Below, one piece after another: positions 46,058 through 55,581 of a stretch of DNA of 58,755 nucleotides. Source of the stretch: Lachnospiraceae bacterium (GTDB lineage: Bacteria > Bacillota > Clostridia > Lachnospirales > Lachnospiraceae). The notes under the pieces are model-generated. The model worked only from the letters and a program-made list of their open reading frames with translations, ran no database searches and had not been told where the DNA came from. The DNA lies in NCBI GenBank assembly GCA_910575155.1, contig CAJTDX010000019.1, positions 1 to 58,755 of the forward strand, given 5' to 3'. How positions within the stretch are numbered: the first letter of the stretch is position 1; every line of letters begins with the position of its first letter. Made by a program: the position numbers and the translations under genes.

Positions 46058-46759
46058 ATGATAAAAATTGGAATATGTGAGGATGATATGATATGCAGGG
46101 CTTCTATTGGAAAAATGTTGGGCCGCTATTTTAAGGAAAACGATACCGGCTTCCGGATCAGGGAATACGAGTCCGGGGATTGTTTTATGGAACGGAATGA
46201 ATCTGCGGATATTCTGATTTTGGATATCGAAATGGAGGGAACTACAGGCATCGAGTTAAAAGACTGGCTCTGCGAAGTGGAGGAAGACGTTAAAATTTTA
46301 TTTGTCACGAACCACATGGAGGCCATGTCAGAAGCCTTTGGCAGAAATGTATACGGATTTTTGCGTAAACCTGTAGAGCAGAAAGAGCTTGAAAAATATT
46401 TGAGCCGTATGCAGGAAGATATTCAGGAAAACAGAAGATTGGTGGTCAAAGGCATTGACAAAGAGTTTGTGGTTAAGATGAAAGACATTTTATATTTTGA
46501 ATCGAGTGATAAGTACAGTCATGTGGTGCTCGAGAACGACAGATATTTTAGTGATAAAGGTCTGAGGCAGTGGGAGGAAAACTTACGGGACAGTTATTTC
46601 TTCCGCTGCCATAGATGTTATCTGGTGAATTTCAGAAATATACATAGAATGGATAACGATATTTATATGTGTAATGGAGATAAACTTCCCATAGGCAGGA
46701 GGCGGGCAAAAGTCCTGAAGGATTCTTATAGAAAATATATTATCAGAAAGGCGAGGTAA
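46058..46759 (+). CDS. LytTR response regulator, paralogue 2
   Basis: A close paralogue of the gene at 45207: the same 233-residue length, the same receiver residues (GICEDD, ILILDIEMEG, FLRKPVEQ) and the same LytTR core (ILYFESSDKYSHVV, FFRCHRCYLVNFRNI, LPIGRRRAKVLKDSY). ATG 46058 with AAGGAG at 46040-46045. The intergenic sequence before both genes also shares elements (AAGTACAT). The tandem pair suggests recent duplication with possible split of target sites. The kinase gene starts right after its stop. Confidence 0.92.
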   Translation: MIKIGICEDDMICRASIGKMLGRYFKENDTGFRIREYESGDCFMERNESADILILDIEMEGTTGIELKDWLCEVEEDVKILFVTNHMEAMSEAFGRNVYGFLRKPVEQKELEKYLSRMQEDIQENRRLVVKGIDKEFVVKMKDILYFESSDKYSHVVLENDRYFSDKGLRQWEENLRDSYFFRCHRCYLVNFRNIHRMDNDIYMCNGDKLPIGRRRAKVLKDSYRKYIIRKAR

Positions 46760-46984
46760 ATGAGTGGGGTAGAAGGTATATTGATGGAGATTATTCTGAT
46801 ACTGGAAAATATAATTATGGTATGCGGTATATTTTGTATCCCGTTTTCAAGTAACAGAAAATTTCGTATATTAGGTGGAATTTTTCTTACGGGTTTATGT
46901 GTTGGTGATCTGTGGAGCGGCTATGACAATTTTATCATGATGTTGCTAAGAACATGTTTAGTGCCAGTGATTGTATTGTTATAG
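46760..46984 (+). pseudogene. N-terminal part of a GHKL sensor kinase, ended by an in-frame TAG
   Basis: 74 codons with two to three hydrophobic segments (IILILENIIMVCGIFCI and ILGGIFLTGLCVGDLW) typical of the membrane sensor of AgrC-like kinases. It ends at TAG 46982-46984; the next 48 bases and the ORF at 47033 continue in the same frame (FFRRIVVYICSSMYLHMPYL), so one stop codon splits an otherwise whole 437-codon gene. Confidence 0.7.
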
Positions 46985-47032
46985 ACTGATGGTAAATTTT
47001 TTCGGAGGATTGTTGTTTATATTTGCAGCAGT

Positions 47033-48070
47033 ATGTATCTGCATATGCCGTATCTGTGTATAGATTTAATATTTTCGGGAGTGTTTAGAAAATCATTGAC
47101 AGTATTGGAGGGGTATCCATTGTTTCGGATTGTACGAGGAGGGATAACGGTATTAGTGGTAGGGATGCTCGTATATAAATTAAGGAACATACGTGGATAT
47201 GAATCTGTTTTGAACAGTCTTCAGGAAAAATATTTTCTGATCGGTAGTGTTTGTGGGTTGGCATCATCTCTTTTACAACATTACATAGAAGATATAAGTG
47301 ATTTGGTATATTCAAAGGTAGACCAGATTATTTGTGTTATTATCTGTATGGTGATTGTGAGTGCCATGTTCTATGGTCTTGGAGTAGGAGTTGTAATTTT
47401 GGATATGCTGCGGAAGAAATATCAGAAAGAGAGCAAACTCAAAGATGAGTACTTACAGATTACCAGAGAATATGTGCAGGAAATTAAGGAAAATGCCAGA
47501 GAAACACGTAAGATGCGTCATGATCTGCAAGCGCATATTGTAAGCTTGGCGCATTATATGAACCGCAAGGAATATCAAAAGGCAGAAGAATATTTGTCAG
47601 TAATGCAAAAGCATAGCGATAAAATGATTCGTAAGATGGTATCGGTTAACCATGAGATTGTGGATGCCGTTCTGTTAGAAGCACAGTTACGCTCAGAATC
47701 TCTACAAATTTTCTGGAAAGTAGAAGGGAGACTTCCATCAGAATTGCCAATTGGAGATTTTGATTTATGTACGATATTTTCTAATTTGCTGACCAATAGT
47801 GTCGAAGCTTGTGCGAAGATTCCAGATGGACAGAGATATATTCATTTGGAAATTCGTCGGTTTTCTAACAATCTGGTGATTGAGGTTACAAATCCTGTCA
47901 AAGACGCTGTTGACCTTGAGAAACTGGGTAGTTTCACATCAAAAGCTGATGTTCAAAATCATGGATATGGAATAGCAAATGTACGTGCGGCAGTTGAGAA
48001 AAATTATGGTGAATTGTCATTTGAGAAAAAAGAAGGGGTATTTATGGCGAGGATTATTATCAAATATTAA
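47033..48070 (+). CDS. GHKL sensor histidine kinase, C-terminal part
   Basis: AgrC-like kinase. Residual membrane helices (IVRGGITVLVVGMLVYKL, IICVIICMVIVSAMFYGLGV) are followed by a dimerisation helix with RKMRHDLQAHI holding the phospho-acceptor His, and a GHKL ATPase domain with the N box FSNLLTNSVEACAK and G box HGYGIANVRAAVEKN. The upstream 4 helices are separated by the TAG at 46982. The kinase core is complete, but translation from ATG 47033 has no clear ribosome site (GGAGG lies at about 47003-47007). It would otherwise pair with the LytTR regulators just upstream. Confidence 0.82.
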   Translation: MYLHMPYLCIDLIFSGVFRKSLTVLEGYPLFRIVRGGITVLVVGMLVYKLRNIRGYESVLNSLQEKYFLIGSVCGLASSLLQHYIEDISDLVYSKVDQIICVIICMVIVSAMFYGLGVGVVILDMLRKKYQKESKLKDEYLQITREYVQEIKENARETRKMRHDLQAHIVSLAHYMNRKEYQKAEEYLSVMQKHSDKMIRKMVSVNHEIVDAVLLEAQLRSESLQIFWKVEGRLPSELPIGDFDLCTIFSNLLTNSVEACAKIPDGQRYIHLEIRRFSNNLVIEVTNPVKDAVDLEKLGSFTSKADVQNHGYGIANVRAAVEKNYGELSFEKKEGVFMARIIIKY

Positions 48071-48248
48071 GGAGAAAGTGACCGTTCTCTCCAAAATTCG
48101 ACCGTTTATTCTCAGATGCTTGCATTCTGTTTGAGGCAGTGGGTAAAATGGCGATAGGAAGTTGTAAGATTGCTGGATTACAGACTTTCCGATACTGCAG
48201 ACAGATAATTTTGCAAACGCCAAATAGTAGGAAGCGGAGGTGTGGAAC

Positions 48249-48308
48249 ATGTTTTATGCATATGATGATAATTTATGGGAATTGTTGAAAAAACTTTTCG
48301 GATGGTAG
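48249..48308 (+). CDS. candidate 19-residue peptide near the LytTR/GHKL locus
   Basis: ATG 48249 to TAG 48308 encodes 19 residues: MFYAYDDNLWELLKKLFGW. GCGGAGG (48234-48240) sits 8 bases before the ATG, one of the best ribosome binding sites in this part of the window. The second half can form an amphipathic helix with hydrophobic and Lys/Glu faces and an aromatic end. There is no signal peptide, double-Gly leader or Cys. It follows a broken GHKL kinase gene and two LytTR regulators, so it may be a signal or membrane-active peptide. Translation is inferred from the site only. Confidence 0.45.
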   Translation: MFYAYDDNLWELLKKLFGW

Positions 48309-48321
48309 AATTATAATACCA

Positions 48322-48426
48322 TACGAAAGATAAGCAATGTGAAGTACGAAAGACAAGAAATCTGCAATGTAAAGTACTATTTGCAGAATTTTATATTTTA
48401 CGAAAGAAATGAAACTATACAAAAGA
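48322..48426 (+). repeat. short direct repeats after the peptide ORF
   Basis: TACGAAAGA occurs at 48322-48330, 48345-48353 and 48399-48407, with TACAAAAGA at 48418-48426. GCAATGTGAAGTAC (48334-48347) and GCAATGTAAAGTAC (48364-48377) also repeat. They could be LytTR binding sites or short duplications. Confidence 0.5.
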
Positions 48427-48531
48427 TAAAAAGTGGTTTTATAGAATTATTTGAACCATTATAAGGGAGTATTATAAATAGAATTGCACGTTCAGTTGGA
48501 TCAGAACTGAGGTCGGAAAGTTTACAGAAGG

Positions 48532-48561
48532 AACCGTATTATGTAAGGAATACGGTTTTTT
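48532..48561 (+). terminator. intrinsic terminator
   Basis: AACCGTATT (48532-48540) pairs with AATACGGTT (48549-48557), followed by TTTTT. Separates the signalling locus from deoB. Confidence 0.8.
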
Positions 48562-48614
48562 CTGTATTCTCTTTTTTGAGCGGTTATGATAAAATAGACC
48601 TTGGAGGTGCTGCA

Positions 48615-49805
48615 ATGATAAAATATAAGCGCATTTTTACCATTGTTATAGATTCATTAGGTGTTGGAGCCATGGAGGATGCAGCCGCTTACGGCGACGC
48701 GGGCACAGATACATTGGGACATATTTCGCAGCGGGTGGAAGAGTTTCATATTCCCAATCTGCAGAGCCTGGGTTTGGCTAATCTCCATCCCTTAAAGCAG
48801 GTGGAGCCTGTAACGCATCCAGAGGGATATTATATGAAGCTCAGGGAGGCCAGCACCGGAAAAGATACTATGACAGGGCATTGGGAGATGATGGGACTTC
48901 ATATCACCAAACCATTTCTGACTTTTACAGAGCATGGTTTTCCCGGAGAATTGATAGAGGAATTGTCCAGGAGAACCGGGCGCAAAATTATCGGAAATAA
49001 GAGCGCCAGCGGTACAGAAATTTTAGAGGAACTGGCAGAAGAAGAAATTGCAACCGGACATATGATTGTATATACTTCTGCGGACTCTGTACTGCAGATT
49101 TGCGGTAATGAGGAAACCTTTGGGCTTGAAGAATTATACCGCTGTTGTAAAATCGCAAGAGAAATTACCATGAAGGATGAGTGGAAAGTGGGGAGAGTCA
49201 TTGCCAGACCATATGTCGGCAGGAAAAAAGGAGAATTCAGACGGACCAGCAATCGTCATGACTATGCGCTCAAGCCATACGCAAGAACAGTCCTCAATGT
49301 GCTCAAAGACGCCGGGTTTGATGTGATTTCTGTAGGAAAAATCTTTGATATATTTGATGGAGAGGGATTGACAGAGTCCAATAAATCTCAGAGTTCCGTT
49401 CATGGAATGGAGCAGACCATTGCTATTGCAGCAAGAGAGTTTACAGGGTTGTGCTATGTGAATCTTGTAGACTTTGACGCCCTGTGGGGACACCGACGCA
49501 ATGTGGAAGGATATGCGCGGGAACTGGAGCGGTTTGATGTGAAATTAGGCGAGCTTTTGGCGGTTCTTAAGGAAGATGATCTGTTAATTATCACCGCGGA
49601 CCATGGTAATGATCCCACGCATACAGGGACAGACCACACAAGGGAGATGGTCCCGCTTCTGGCATATTCACCTTCAATGAAAGGCGGGGGAAAATTAGAA
49701 GATTGTTCTGCTTTTGCGGTGGTTGGAGCAACTATTGCAGACAATTTCGGTCTGGCAATGCCAGAGGGCGCCATTGGAACCTCAGTTCTGGAGCAGCTTT
49801 GTTAA
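48615..49805 (+). CDS. deoB: phosphopentomutase
   Basis: Interconverts (deoxy)ribose 1-phosphate and 5-phosphate in nucleoside breakdown. I choose ATG 48615 with GGAGGTG at 48603-48609; 396 residues. Metal and active-site motifs of the alkaline-phosphatase superfamily are present: [27 protein letters not shown] with the catalytic Thr, [14 protein letters not shown] and [20 protein letters not shown]. Complete. Followed by deoC at 34 bases. Confidence 0.96.
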   Translation: MIKYKRIFTIVIDSLGVGAMEDAAAYGDAGTDTLGHISQRVEEFHIPNLQSLGLANLHPLKQVEPVTHPEGYYMKLREASTGKDTMTGHWEMMGLHITKPFLTFTEHGFPGELIEELSRRTGRKIIGNKSASGTEILEELAEEEIATGHMIVYTSADSVLQICGNEETFGLEELYRCCKIAREITMKDEWKVGRVIARPYVGRKKGEFRRTSNRHDYALKPYARTVLNVLKDAGFDVISVGKIFDIFDGEGLTESNKSQSSVHGMEQTIAIAAREFTGLCYVNLVDFDALWGHRRNVEGYARELERFDVKLGELLAVLKEDDLLIITADHGNDPTHTGTDHTREMVPLLAYSPSMKGGGKLEDCSAFAVVGATIADNFGLAMPEGAIGTSVLEQLC

Positions 49806-49839
49806 ATGGAACAGAGTTCAAAGAGAGGATGGAGTGTAT

Positions 49840-50508
49840 ATGGAAAAAGAAGATATTTTAAAAATGGTGGATCATACTTTGCTGGCACAGACGGCCGCAT
49901 GGGAAGAAATCAGGGAGATTTTAGAGGACGCCATGAATTATGAAGCAGCCTCGGCATGTATTCCGCCCTCTTATGTAAAACAGGCGGCAGACTACGTGCA
50001 GGGCAGGCTGCCTGTTTGCACGGTAATTGGATTTCCTAATGGGTACAGTACGACAGAAACCAAGGTTTTTGAGACCAGGGACGCCATCGCAAACGGCGCG
50101 TCAGAGATTGATATGGTGATCAATCTTGGATGGCTCAAAGATCAGAACTATCAGGAGATTGAGCATGAGATCCGTGAAATTCATGAAGCCTGTAAGGGAA
50201 AGACTTTAAAAGTAATTATTGAAACCTGTCTGCTTTCAGAAGAAGAAAAGATCAAAATGTGCGAGGTAGTCACAAAAGCAGGAGCAGAATACATTAAGAC
50301 TTCCACAGGATTTTCCACTGCGGGAGCGGAGGTGGAGGACGTTGCCCTGATGCGCCGCCATATTGGAAAAGATGTGAAAATCAAAGCGGCAGGAGGAATC
50401 GCTTCATTTGCAGACGCGCAGGAATTTATCTTTATGGGCGCAGACCGTATTGGCGCCAGCAGACTGATAAAAATAATGAAGAATATTGATTCCAGAAGCG
50501 ATCATTAA
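49840..50508 (+). CDS. deoC: deoxyribose-phosphate aldolase
   Basis: Splits deoxyribose 5-phosphate into glyceraldehyde 3-phosphate and acetaldehyde. I choose ATG 49840 after GAGGATGGAG, giving 222 residues. The Schiff-base Lys lies in [15 protein letters not shown], the second Lys in VKIKAAGGI, and VVINLGWL-like [10 protein letters not shown] is intact. With deoB, upp and dCMP deaminase it makes a nucleoside salvage set in this part of the chromosome. Confidence 0.95.
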   Translation: MEKEDILKMVDHTLLAQTAAWEEIREILEDAMNYEAASACIPPSYVKQAADYVQGRLPVCTVIGFPNGYSTTETKVFETRDAIANGASEIDMVINLGWLKDQNYQEIEHEIREIHEACKGKTLKVIIETCLLSEEEKIKMCEVVTKAGAEYIKTSTGFSTAGAEVEDVALMRRHIGKDVKIKAAGGIASFADAQEFIFMGADRIGASRLIKIMKNIDSRSDH

Positions 50509-50905
50509 TGTATTTTTTCTGAATATCCGGGAAAATATGAAATATATCCGCCAAAAGAAAAGCTGCCCGGAGTGAAAGCACGGTAAAAGGAAGGAAAGCG
50601 CTGCCTTGCGGCAACGCTTTTGGGGGAGTAAATTTATGAAATGTTTCATGGGGTGCCACATCTTGGGCGGTGGCACCGCCGCATATATATGTAAACAACT
50701 TTATCTAAAGTAAAGTTAATTGTTGTTAGTCGAAGCTGACAACGGTGCGCGCTTATTTATGTATGTCATCAACTTCATTTGATAGACTAAGTATAGGACA
50801 TAAATGTGTGCAAACTGTGGACAATTTCTAAAAGAAGCATAAAGAATTCGAAAGAAATTGTGAAGAAATGGTAAAAGAAACGTTAGCAAAAAAAGGAGGC
50901 TACAT
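50509..50905. other. non-coding region with two hairpins
   Basis: No gene seen. AAAGCGCTGCC pairs with GGCAACGCTTT at about 50595-50622 (deoC terminator candidate, but followed by G's), and GGTGCCAC with GTGGCACC at about 50653-50680. Downstream is AT-rich with room for the promoter of the next gene. Confidence 0.4.
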
Positions 50906-52021
50906 ATGGAAAAATCAAAAGTGTATTTTACCACATTTAAAACATCTTACACGGAGAATCTTCCGGCAAAATTAAGACGCCTGATTCTCAAGGCAGGTAT
51001 CCGTGAGATCGACTTTACGGATAAGTATGCCGCTGTCAAGATTCATTTCGGAGAGCTTGGAAATCTTGCTTTTCTGCGTCCCAACTATGCCAAAGTGGTC
51101 GTGGATCTGGTAAAAGAGCTGGGAGGAAAAGCATTTCTCACGGATTGTAATACTTTATATGTGGGAAGCAGAAAAAATGCTTTGGATCATCTGGATACGG
51201 CTTATGAAAATGGATTTACACCTTTTTCCACAGGCTGTCACGTACTGATTGCAGACGGGCTTAAGGGGACTGACGAAGAACTGGTTCCGGTGGACGGTGA
51301 ATATGTAAAGGAAGCGAAAATCGGCAGGGCAGTGATGGACGCAGACGTATTTATTTCACTGAATCATTTTAAAGGCCATGAGATGGCAGGTTTCGGAGGC
51401 GCTTTGAAAAATATTGGTATGGGCTGCGGTTCCAGAGCCGGAAAAATGGAGATGCACAGTGAGGGCAAGCCTTATGTAAACCAGGACAATTGTATTGGCT
51501 GCGGAATGTGTACCAAAGTCTGCGCCCATCAGGGAGTGGCGGTGACAGATAAAAAAGCATTTATTAACCATGAGAATTGCGCGGGCTGCGGACGCTGCAT
51601 CGGAGTCTGTCCCAAAGATGCCATAGAACCTACTTTTGGAAACTCCAATGATGTGCTCAATTATAAAATGGCAGAATATAGTAAAGCGGTGCTTCAGGAT
51701 AAACCCCATTTCCACATTTCACTTGTCTGCGATGTTTCTCCCAATTGCGACTGCCATGCGGAAAATGATATCCCAATTATTCCGGATGTGGGAATGTTCG
51801 CTTCTTTTGATCCGGTTGCGCTGGATATGGCATGTGCCGATGCCTGCAATCGTCAGCCGGTAATTGCCGGGAGCGTGCTCTGTGAAGATGGAAAACATGA
51901 GTGCGAAGGGCATCACGACCATTTCCATATGGCGCACCCGGATACGAACTGGAAATCCTGTTTAGAACATGCGGAGAAAATCGGGATTGGCAGTCAGGAA
52001 TATGAATTAATAGAAATCTGA
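50906..52021 (+). CDS. DUF362 domain 4Fe-4S protein
   Basis: A 371-residue protein with a DUF362 fold (KYAAVKIHFGELGNLAFLRP, LTDCNTLYVGSRKNA, NHFKGHEMAGFGGALKNIGM) and two [4Fe-4S] ferredoxin motifs at about residues 195-240: CIGCGMCTKVC and CAGCGRCIGVC. The C-terminus has further Cys and His residues (CDCHAEND and HECEGHHDHFH). Such proteins are common in anaerobes, and no reaction is established. ATG 50906 with AAAGGAGG. Soluble; probably electron transfer or cofactor-related. Confidence 0.9.
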   Translation: MEKSKVYFTTFKTSYTENLPAKLRRLILKAGIREIDFTDKYAAVKIHFGELGNLAFLRPNYAKVVVDLVKELGGKAFLTDCNTLYVGSRKNALDHLDTAYENGFTPFSTGCHVLIADGLKGTDEELVPVDGEYVKEAKIGRAVMDADVFISLNHFKGHEMAGFGGALKNIGMGCGSRAGKMEMHSEGKPYVNQDNCIGCGMCTKVCAHQGVAVTDKKAFINHENCAGCGRCIGVCPKDAIEPTFGNSNDVLNYKMAEYSKAVLQDKPHFHISLVCDVSPNCDCHAENDIPIIPDVGMFASFDPVALDMACADACNRQPVIAGSVLCEDGKHECEGHHDHFHMAHPDTNWKSCLEHAEKIGIGSQEYELIEI

Positions 52022-52043
52022 TAAAGATGATAGAGGGAACAGT

Positions 52044-53981
52044 ATGAAGACCGTGAACAGAATCTGGAAAATATTACTGCTGTGCCTGATTTGTGCGGCG
52101 TTTCCGCAGTTGTCTGCGTTTGCAGAAGAGAAAGAAGTAAAAGTAGTCTTTACCCATGACCTCCACTCGCATCTGGATTCGTTTGATCTGGAAGAGAATG
52201 GAACAGAACAGAATGTGGGAGGTTTTGCCAGAATGAAAACCTGGCTGGATGCGCAGCCGGAAAACAGGGAAGAAATCCTTTTTGTCGACGGCGGCGATTT
52301 TTCCATGGGAACGCTGTATCAGACCGTATTTGAGACGCAGGCGGCAGAGCTTCGAATGCTGGGCGCTTTGGGCGTGGACGTTACGACTTTTGGAAACCAT
52401 GAATTTGATTACCGCAGCAGCGGGCTTGCCAATATGCTGGCTTCGGCGAAGGCCAGTAAAGATCCGCTTCCGGCGCTGGTGGAATGCAATCTCGACTGGG
52501 AGAGCACGCTGGAAGGAGAACAGGCAGAGGAAGGCGTCTTACTGCGGGAAGCTTTTGAATCCTTCGGAGTTCAGCCTTATGTGATGGTGGAAAAAGCCGG
52601 GGTAAAAATTGCTGTGATCGGCGTGTTCGGAAAAGATTCCCTGGCATGTGCCCCAACCTGCGCGCTGTCGTTTGAGGATCCGATAGAGGCAGTAAAAGAG
52701 ACTGTTGAAACCATACGTCAGAAAGAACAGGCGGATATGGTCGTGTGTATTTCCCATAGCGGTACCTGGGAGGACGAAAAGAAATCTGAGGACGAGCTGC
52801 TGGCAAAAGCGGTGCCCCAGCTCGATTTGATTATCAGCGGCCACACCCACAGCATTCTGGAAAAACCGATTGTTCATGGCGAGACAGCCATTGTTTCTAC
52901 GGGAGAGTATGGCGCCCGCATCGGTTCCCTGAATATGAAACAGAAGGAAAATGGACGCTGGGATCTGGAGTATTACCAGCTCACGCTTCTGGATGAAAGC
53001 TATGAAAGCGATCCCGCGATACAGAAAAAAATTGAAACGCTGGGACAAAGCATCGATCAGGAATATCTGGCGCAGTTTGGTTACACCAGAGATCAGATCT
53101 TAGCTTACAATCCATGGGAGTTTGCCAGGATTAACGGGCTGGGAGCGGTGCTTCAGGAAGAGCCTCTGGGAAATCTTCTCGCCGACTCCTATTTGTACGC
53201 TGTCAACAACGGTGAGCGCAAAGAGGATGCGAAGGCAGTGGCAGCGGTGGTACCCAGTGGATGTATACGTGAGACGTTTCATAAGGAAAGAGCGGTTACG
53301 GCAGCCGATGCATTTCAATCCTTATCCCTGGGTATCGGTCCGGACGGCGTGCCGGGTTATCCGCTGGTGAGCGTTTATCTGACCGGGGCGGATCTCAGGA
53401 CAATGGCGGAGGTAGACGCTTCTATTTCACCGATGATGACCACGGCGCAGCTTTATACCAGCGGACTGACCTATACCATAAATCCCAGTCGTCTGTTTCT
53501 AAACCGGGTTACGGATATCGGTTTGCAGGATGCAGCAGGAAATACAAAAGAAATAGAAAATGACAGGCTTTACCGGGTCGTTGCAGATTTGTACACCGGA
53601 CAGATGTTAGGAGCGGTGGAAAAGCAGTCTTACGGCATTCTTTCCGTAGTGCCAAGAGACGAAACTGGCAGAGAAATTCCTGCTCAGGATCTGGAAGATT
53701 ATATTATTTATACAGATGGACGGGAATTGAAGGCGTGGGCATGTGTGGCGGACTATCTCAATTCCTTTGAGAAAAAAGATGGTATTTCCCAGATTCCGGC
53801 ATATTATAATACCACGCACAACCGCAAAATTATTGAAAATGACAGCAGTATCCTGGCTGTTATGAAGAATCCCAGCCAGCCTGCCAGGGCGTTTTTCAGC
53901 ATTGTATCAATTCTTGTTGTAATTCTTATGCTTGCGGCCGCGCTGCTTATTTACAAAACAGCGATGCGGAAAAAGAAATAA
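52044..53981 (+). CDS. membrane-anchored 5'-nucleotidase/UDP-sugar hydrolase family protein
   Basis: Extracellular metallophosphoesterase that releases nucleosides from nucleotides. Signal peptide in the first 28 residues (IWKILLLCLICAAFPQLSAFA). The catalytic domain shows FTHDLHSHLD, DGGDFSMGTL, TTFGNHEFDY and LIISGHTHS; the substrate domain follows at about residues 335-560, with the LGNLLADSYLYA motif. A C-terminal membrane helix (IVSILVVILMLAAALLIY) plus AMRKKK anchors it. 645 residues. The salvage genes deoB-deoC lie nearby, so it may feed them. Confidence 0.92.
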   Translation: MKTVNRIWKILLLCLICAAFPQLSAFAEEKEVKVVFTHDLHSHLDSFDLEENGTEQNVGGFARMKTWLDAQPENREEILFVDGGDFSMGTLYQTVFETQAAELRMLGALGVDVTTFGNHEFDYRSSGLANMLASAKASKDPLPALVECNLDWESTLEGEQAEEGVLLREAFESFGVQPYVMVEKAGVKIAVIGVFGKDSLACAPTCALSFEDPIEAVKETVETIRQKEQADMVVCISHSGTWEDEKKSEDELLAKAVPQLDLIISGHTHSILEKPIVHGETAIVSTGEYGARIGSLNMKQKENGRWDLEYYQLTLLDESYESDPAIQKKIETLGQSIDQEYLAQFGYTRDQILAYNPWEFARINGLGAVLQEEPLGNLLADSYLYAVNNGERKEDAKAVAAVVPSGCIRETFHKERAVTAADAFQSLSLGIGPDGVPGYPLVSVYLTGADLRTMAEVDASISPMMTTAQLYTSGLTYTINPSRLFLNRVTDIGLQDAAGNTKEIENDRLYRVVADLYTGQMLGAVEKQSYGILSVVPRDETGREIPAQDLEDYIIYTDGRELKAWACVADYLNSFEKKDGISQIPAYYNTTHNRKIIENDSSILAVMKNPSQPARAFFSIVSILVVILMLAAALLIYKTAMRKKK

Positions 53982-54096
53982 CAAAGAAAAAACAGATGAT
54001 AAGAGACGACGCGGTGGCATCTTTGACTGACGACAACGCGGCAGATGGCAAAACAGGCGGTTCTGAACGTCTAATTTACTGACCAGATGGAGAATA

Positions 54097-54140
54097 GGGT
54101 AATTGTGCAGTGAAATATTGCATAATTGCCCTTCATTTTT
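54097..54140 (+). terminator. intrinsic terminator
   Basis: GGGTAATTGTGCA (54097-54109) pairs with TGCATAATTGCCC (54119-54131) with two G-U pairs, followed by TTCATTTTTT. Confidence 0.65.
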
Positions 54141-54217
54141 TGACAAATGCCGGCGGTTTCTTGAATTTATGTCAAGATGATGATAAGATGAAATTATAAA
54201 CTGGAAGGGGATCATAC

Positions 54218-55162
54218 ATGGCAAATATATATGACGGAGCATTTCGGACAATTTTAAATGATTGCCGAAAACTGATTATTCCGATCATCAATGAGATTTT
54301 TGGGGAAACATATACGGGGGAAGAAGAAATTCAATTTTTTCCCAATGAGCATTTTATAGACCAGCAGGATGAGGCGGATAAAGAGCGTATCACGGATACG
54401 AATTTCAGGATTTTGGGAAAAGTGCAGAAAAAATACCACATTGAATGTGAAAGCAGTCTGCCGGACGGCAGGATTGCAATACGGCTTTTTGAGTATGATG
54501 CACAGATAGCTCTTGATGAGGGTGAGGTTACGGAGGAAACGCTGACTGTGACTTTTCCCAATACAGCGGTTCTTTATCTGAGGAATTATCAAAAGACGCC
54601 GGACAAAATGAAATATGTAATAATTACGCCGGGTGGAACGCTGCAGTATGATGTGCCGCTTATGAAAGTGCAGTCATATTCACTGGATGAGATCTTTGAA
54701 AAAGGACTGCTGATGCTTTTGCCATTTTATATTTTCTCACATGAGAAAAGTTTTCCAGAGTATAATAGTAATGAGCAAAAGTTGGCAGAATTGAAAGCGG
54801 AATATCAGATTATCCTTAAAAGACTTGATGAATTGGAACGGCGGGGAGCCATTGGGGCATTTGATAAACGGACAATTATTGACTTATCGGGTGATGTTAT
54901 TAAGGAAATCGCACAGAAATATGAAAACGTGCAGAAAGTTGTAGGTGATATGATGAGAGGTGCAATGATTGAAACGAGTGCAAGGAGGATTTTAAATCAG
55001 GGCATAAGCCAGGGTATAAATCAGGGTATAAATGAAACAAAAAAGGAAACGGCCCTCAGGATGCTTAAAGATAGAGAATTATCAATTGATAAAATTGCAA
55101 AATATTCAGGTCTTGAAGTCGCAGAAGTGGAGCAGCTTGCCGGGGTGCAAACTGTGCAATAA
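54218..55162 (+). CDS. Rpn-type PD-(D/E)XK nuclease-like protein
   Basis: A 314-residue protein of the Rpn/YhgA-like kind. The N-terminus shows YDGAFRTILNDCRKLIIPII; the core has DTNFRIL followed by KKYHIECESS with the E-x-S variant of the nuclease site, and GRIAIRLFEYD; a coiled-coil and Gln/Gly/Ile repeats (GISQGINQGINE) precede the tail helix LSIDKIAKYSGLEVAEV. ATG 54218 with GGAAGGGG. Complete, unlike the relative at 1106-1918. Confidence 0.8.
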   Translation: MANIYDGAFRTILNDCRKLIIPIINEIFGETYTGEEEIQFFPNEHFIDQQDEADKERITDTNFRILGKVQKKYHIECESSLPDGRIAIRLFEYDAQIALDEGEVTEETLTVTFPNTAVLYLRNYQKTPDKMKYVIITPGGTLQYDVPLMKVQSYSLDEIFEKGLLMLLPFYIFSHEKSFPEYNSNEQKLAELKAEYQIILKRLDELERRGAIGAFDKRTIIDLSGDVIKEIAQKYENVQKVVGDMMRGAMIETSARRILNQGISQGINQGINETKKETALRMLKDRELSIDKIAKYSGLEVAEVEQLAGVQTVQ

Positions 55163-55386
55163 CAGTCTGATCTGTGGTTAAGGCGGCTGCATGGTACGCT
55201 TTGAGCTAATAACAAATGCGAAAACATACAAGAGCGTGTTTGAAAAAGTTAGTTGCAGCGACTGCGCATCATGCTTTAGGGGAAAAAGTATTTTTCAGGC
55301 ACGCTCTGTATAACGGCAGTTTCTTTGCGGCACAGACTCTTTTATGTCGCTGATTTGCTGTGTGCCGATATATCCGGCAGCTTTTT

Positions 55387-55581
55387 CTAAAATCTTAATA
55401 AAACATCAATCATGTCGAGATCTGTATCGGGTTCGTTCTGTTTTTCTTTGGTATAATCTCCATATCCCCAATCAAATTGCTGTATAAACCGCACCATTCC
55501 CACAGGACCCAGGGCGTCTCTGAGCGCCTGCATTCCAACTGTTCGGATTTCAAGTGGATTATTCAGATTAATGTTCGACAT
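55387..55581 (-). CDS. small protein paired with a PIN toxin
   Basis: A 64-residue protein translated directly after the PIN gene on the minus strand; its ATG follows the PIN stop with no gap, and GGGAGGTAATTT in the PIN 3' end serves as its site. The pattern LRDALGPVGMVRFIQQFDWG and YGDYTKEK is one I recall from small proteins next to PIN genes. It may be the antitoxin, although antitoxins usually come first. Confidence 0.65.
   Translation of the reverse strand: MSNINLNNPLEIRTVGMQALRDALGPVGMVRFIQQFDWGYGDYTKEKQNEPDTDLDMIDVLLRF

Noticed and set aside
46982-46984. Recoding of stop codons (TAG/TAA) as a general feature of the genome
   Set aside because: Three genes have in-frame stops, but many intact genes here end normally with TAA, TAG and TGA, so decay is the simpler reading.
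48322-48426. CRISPR array reading of the short repeats
   Set aside because: Repeats are 9-14 bases with uneven spacing and there are no cas genes in the window.
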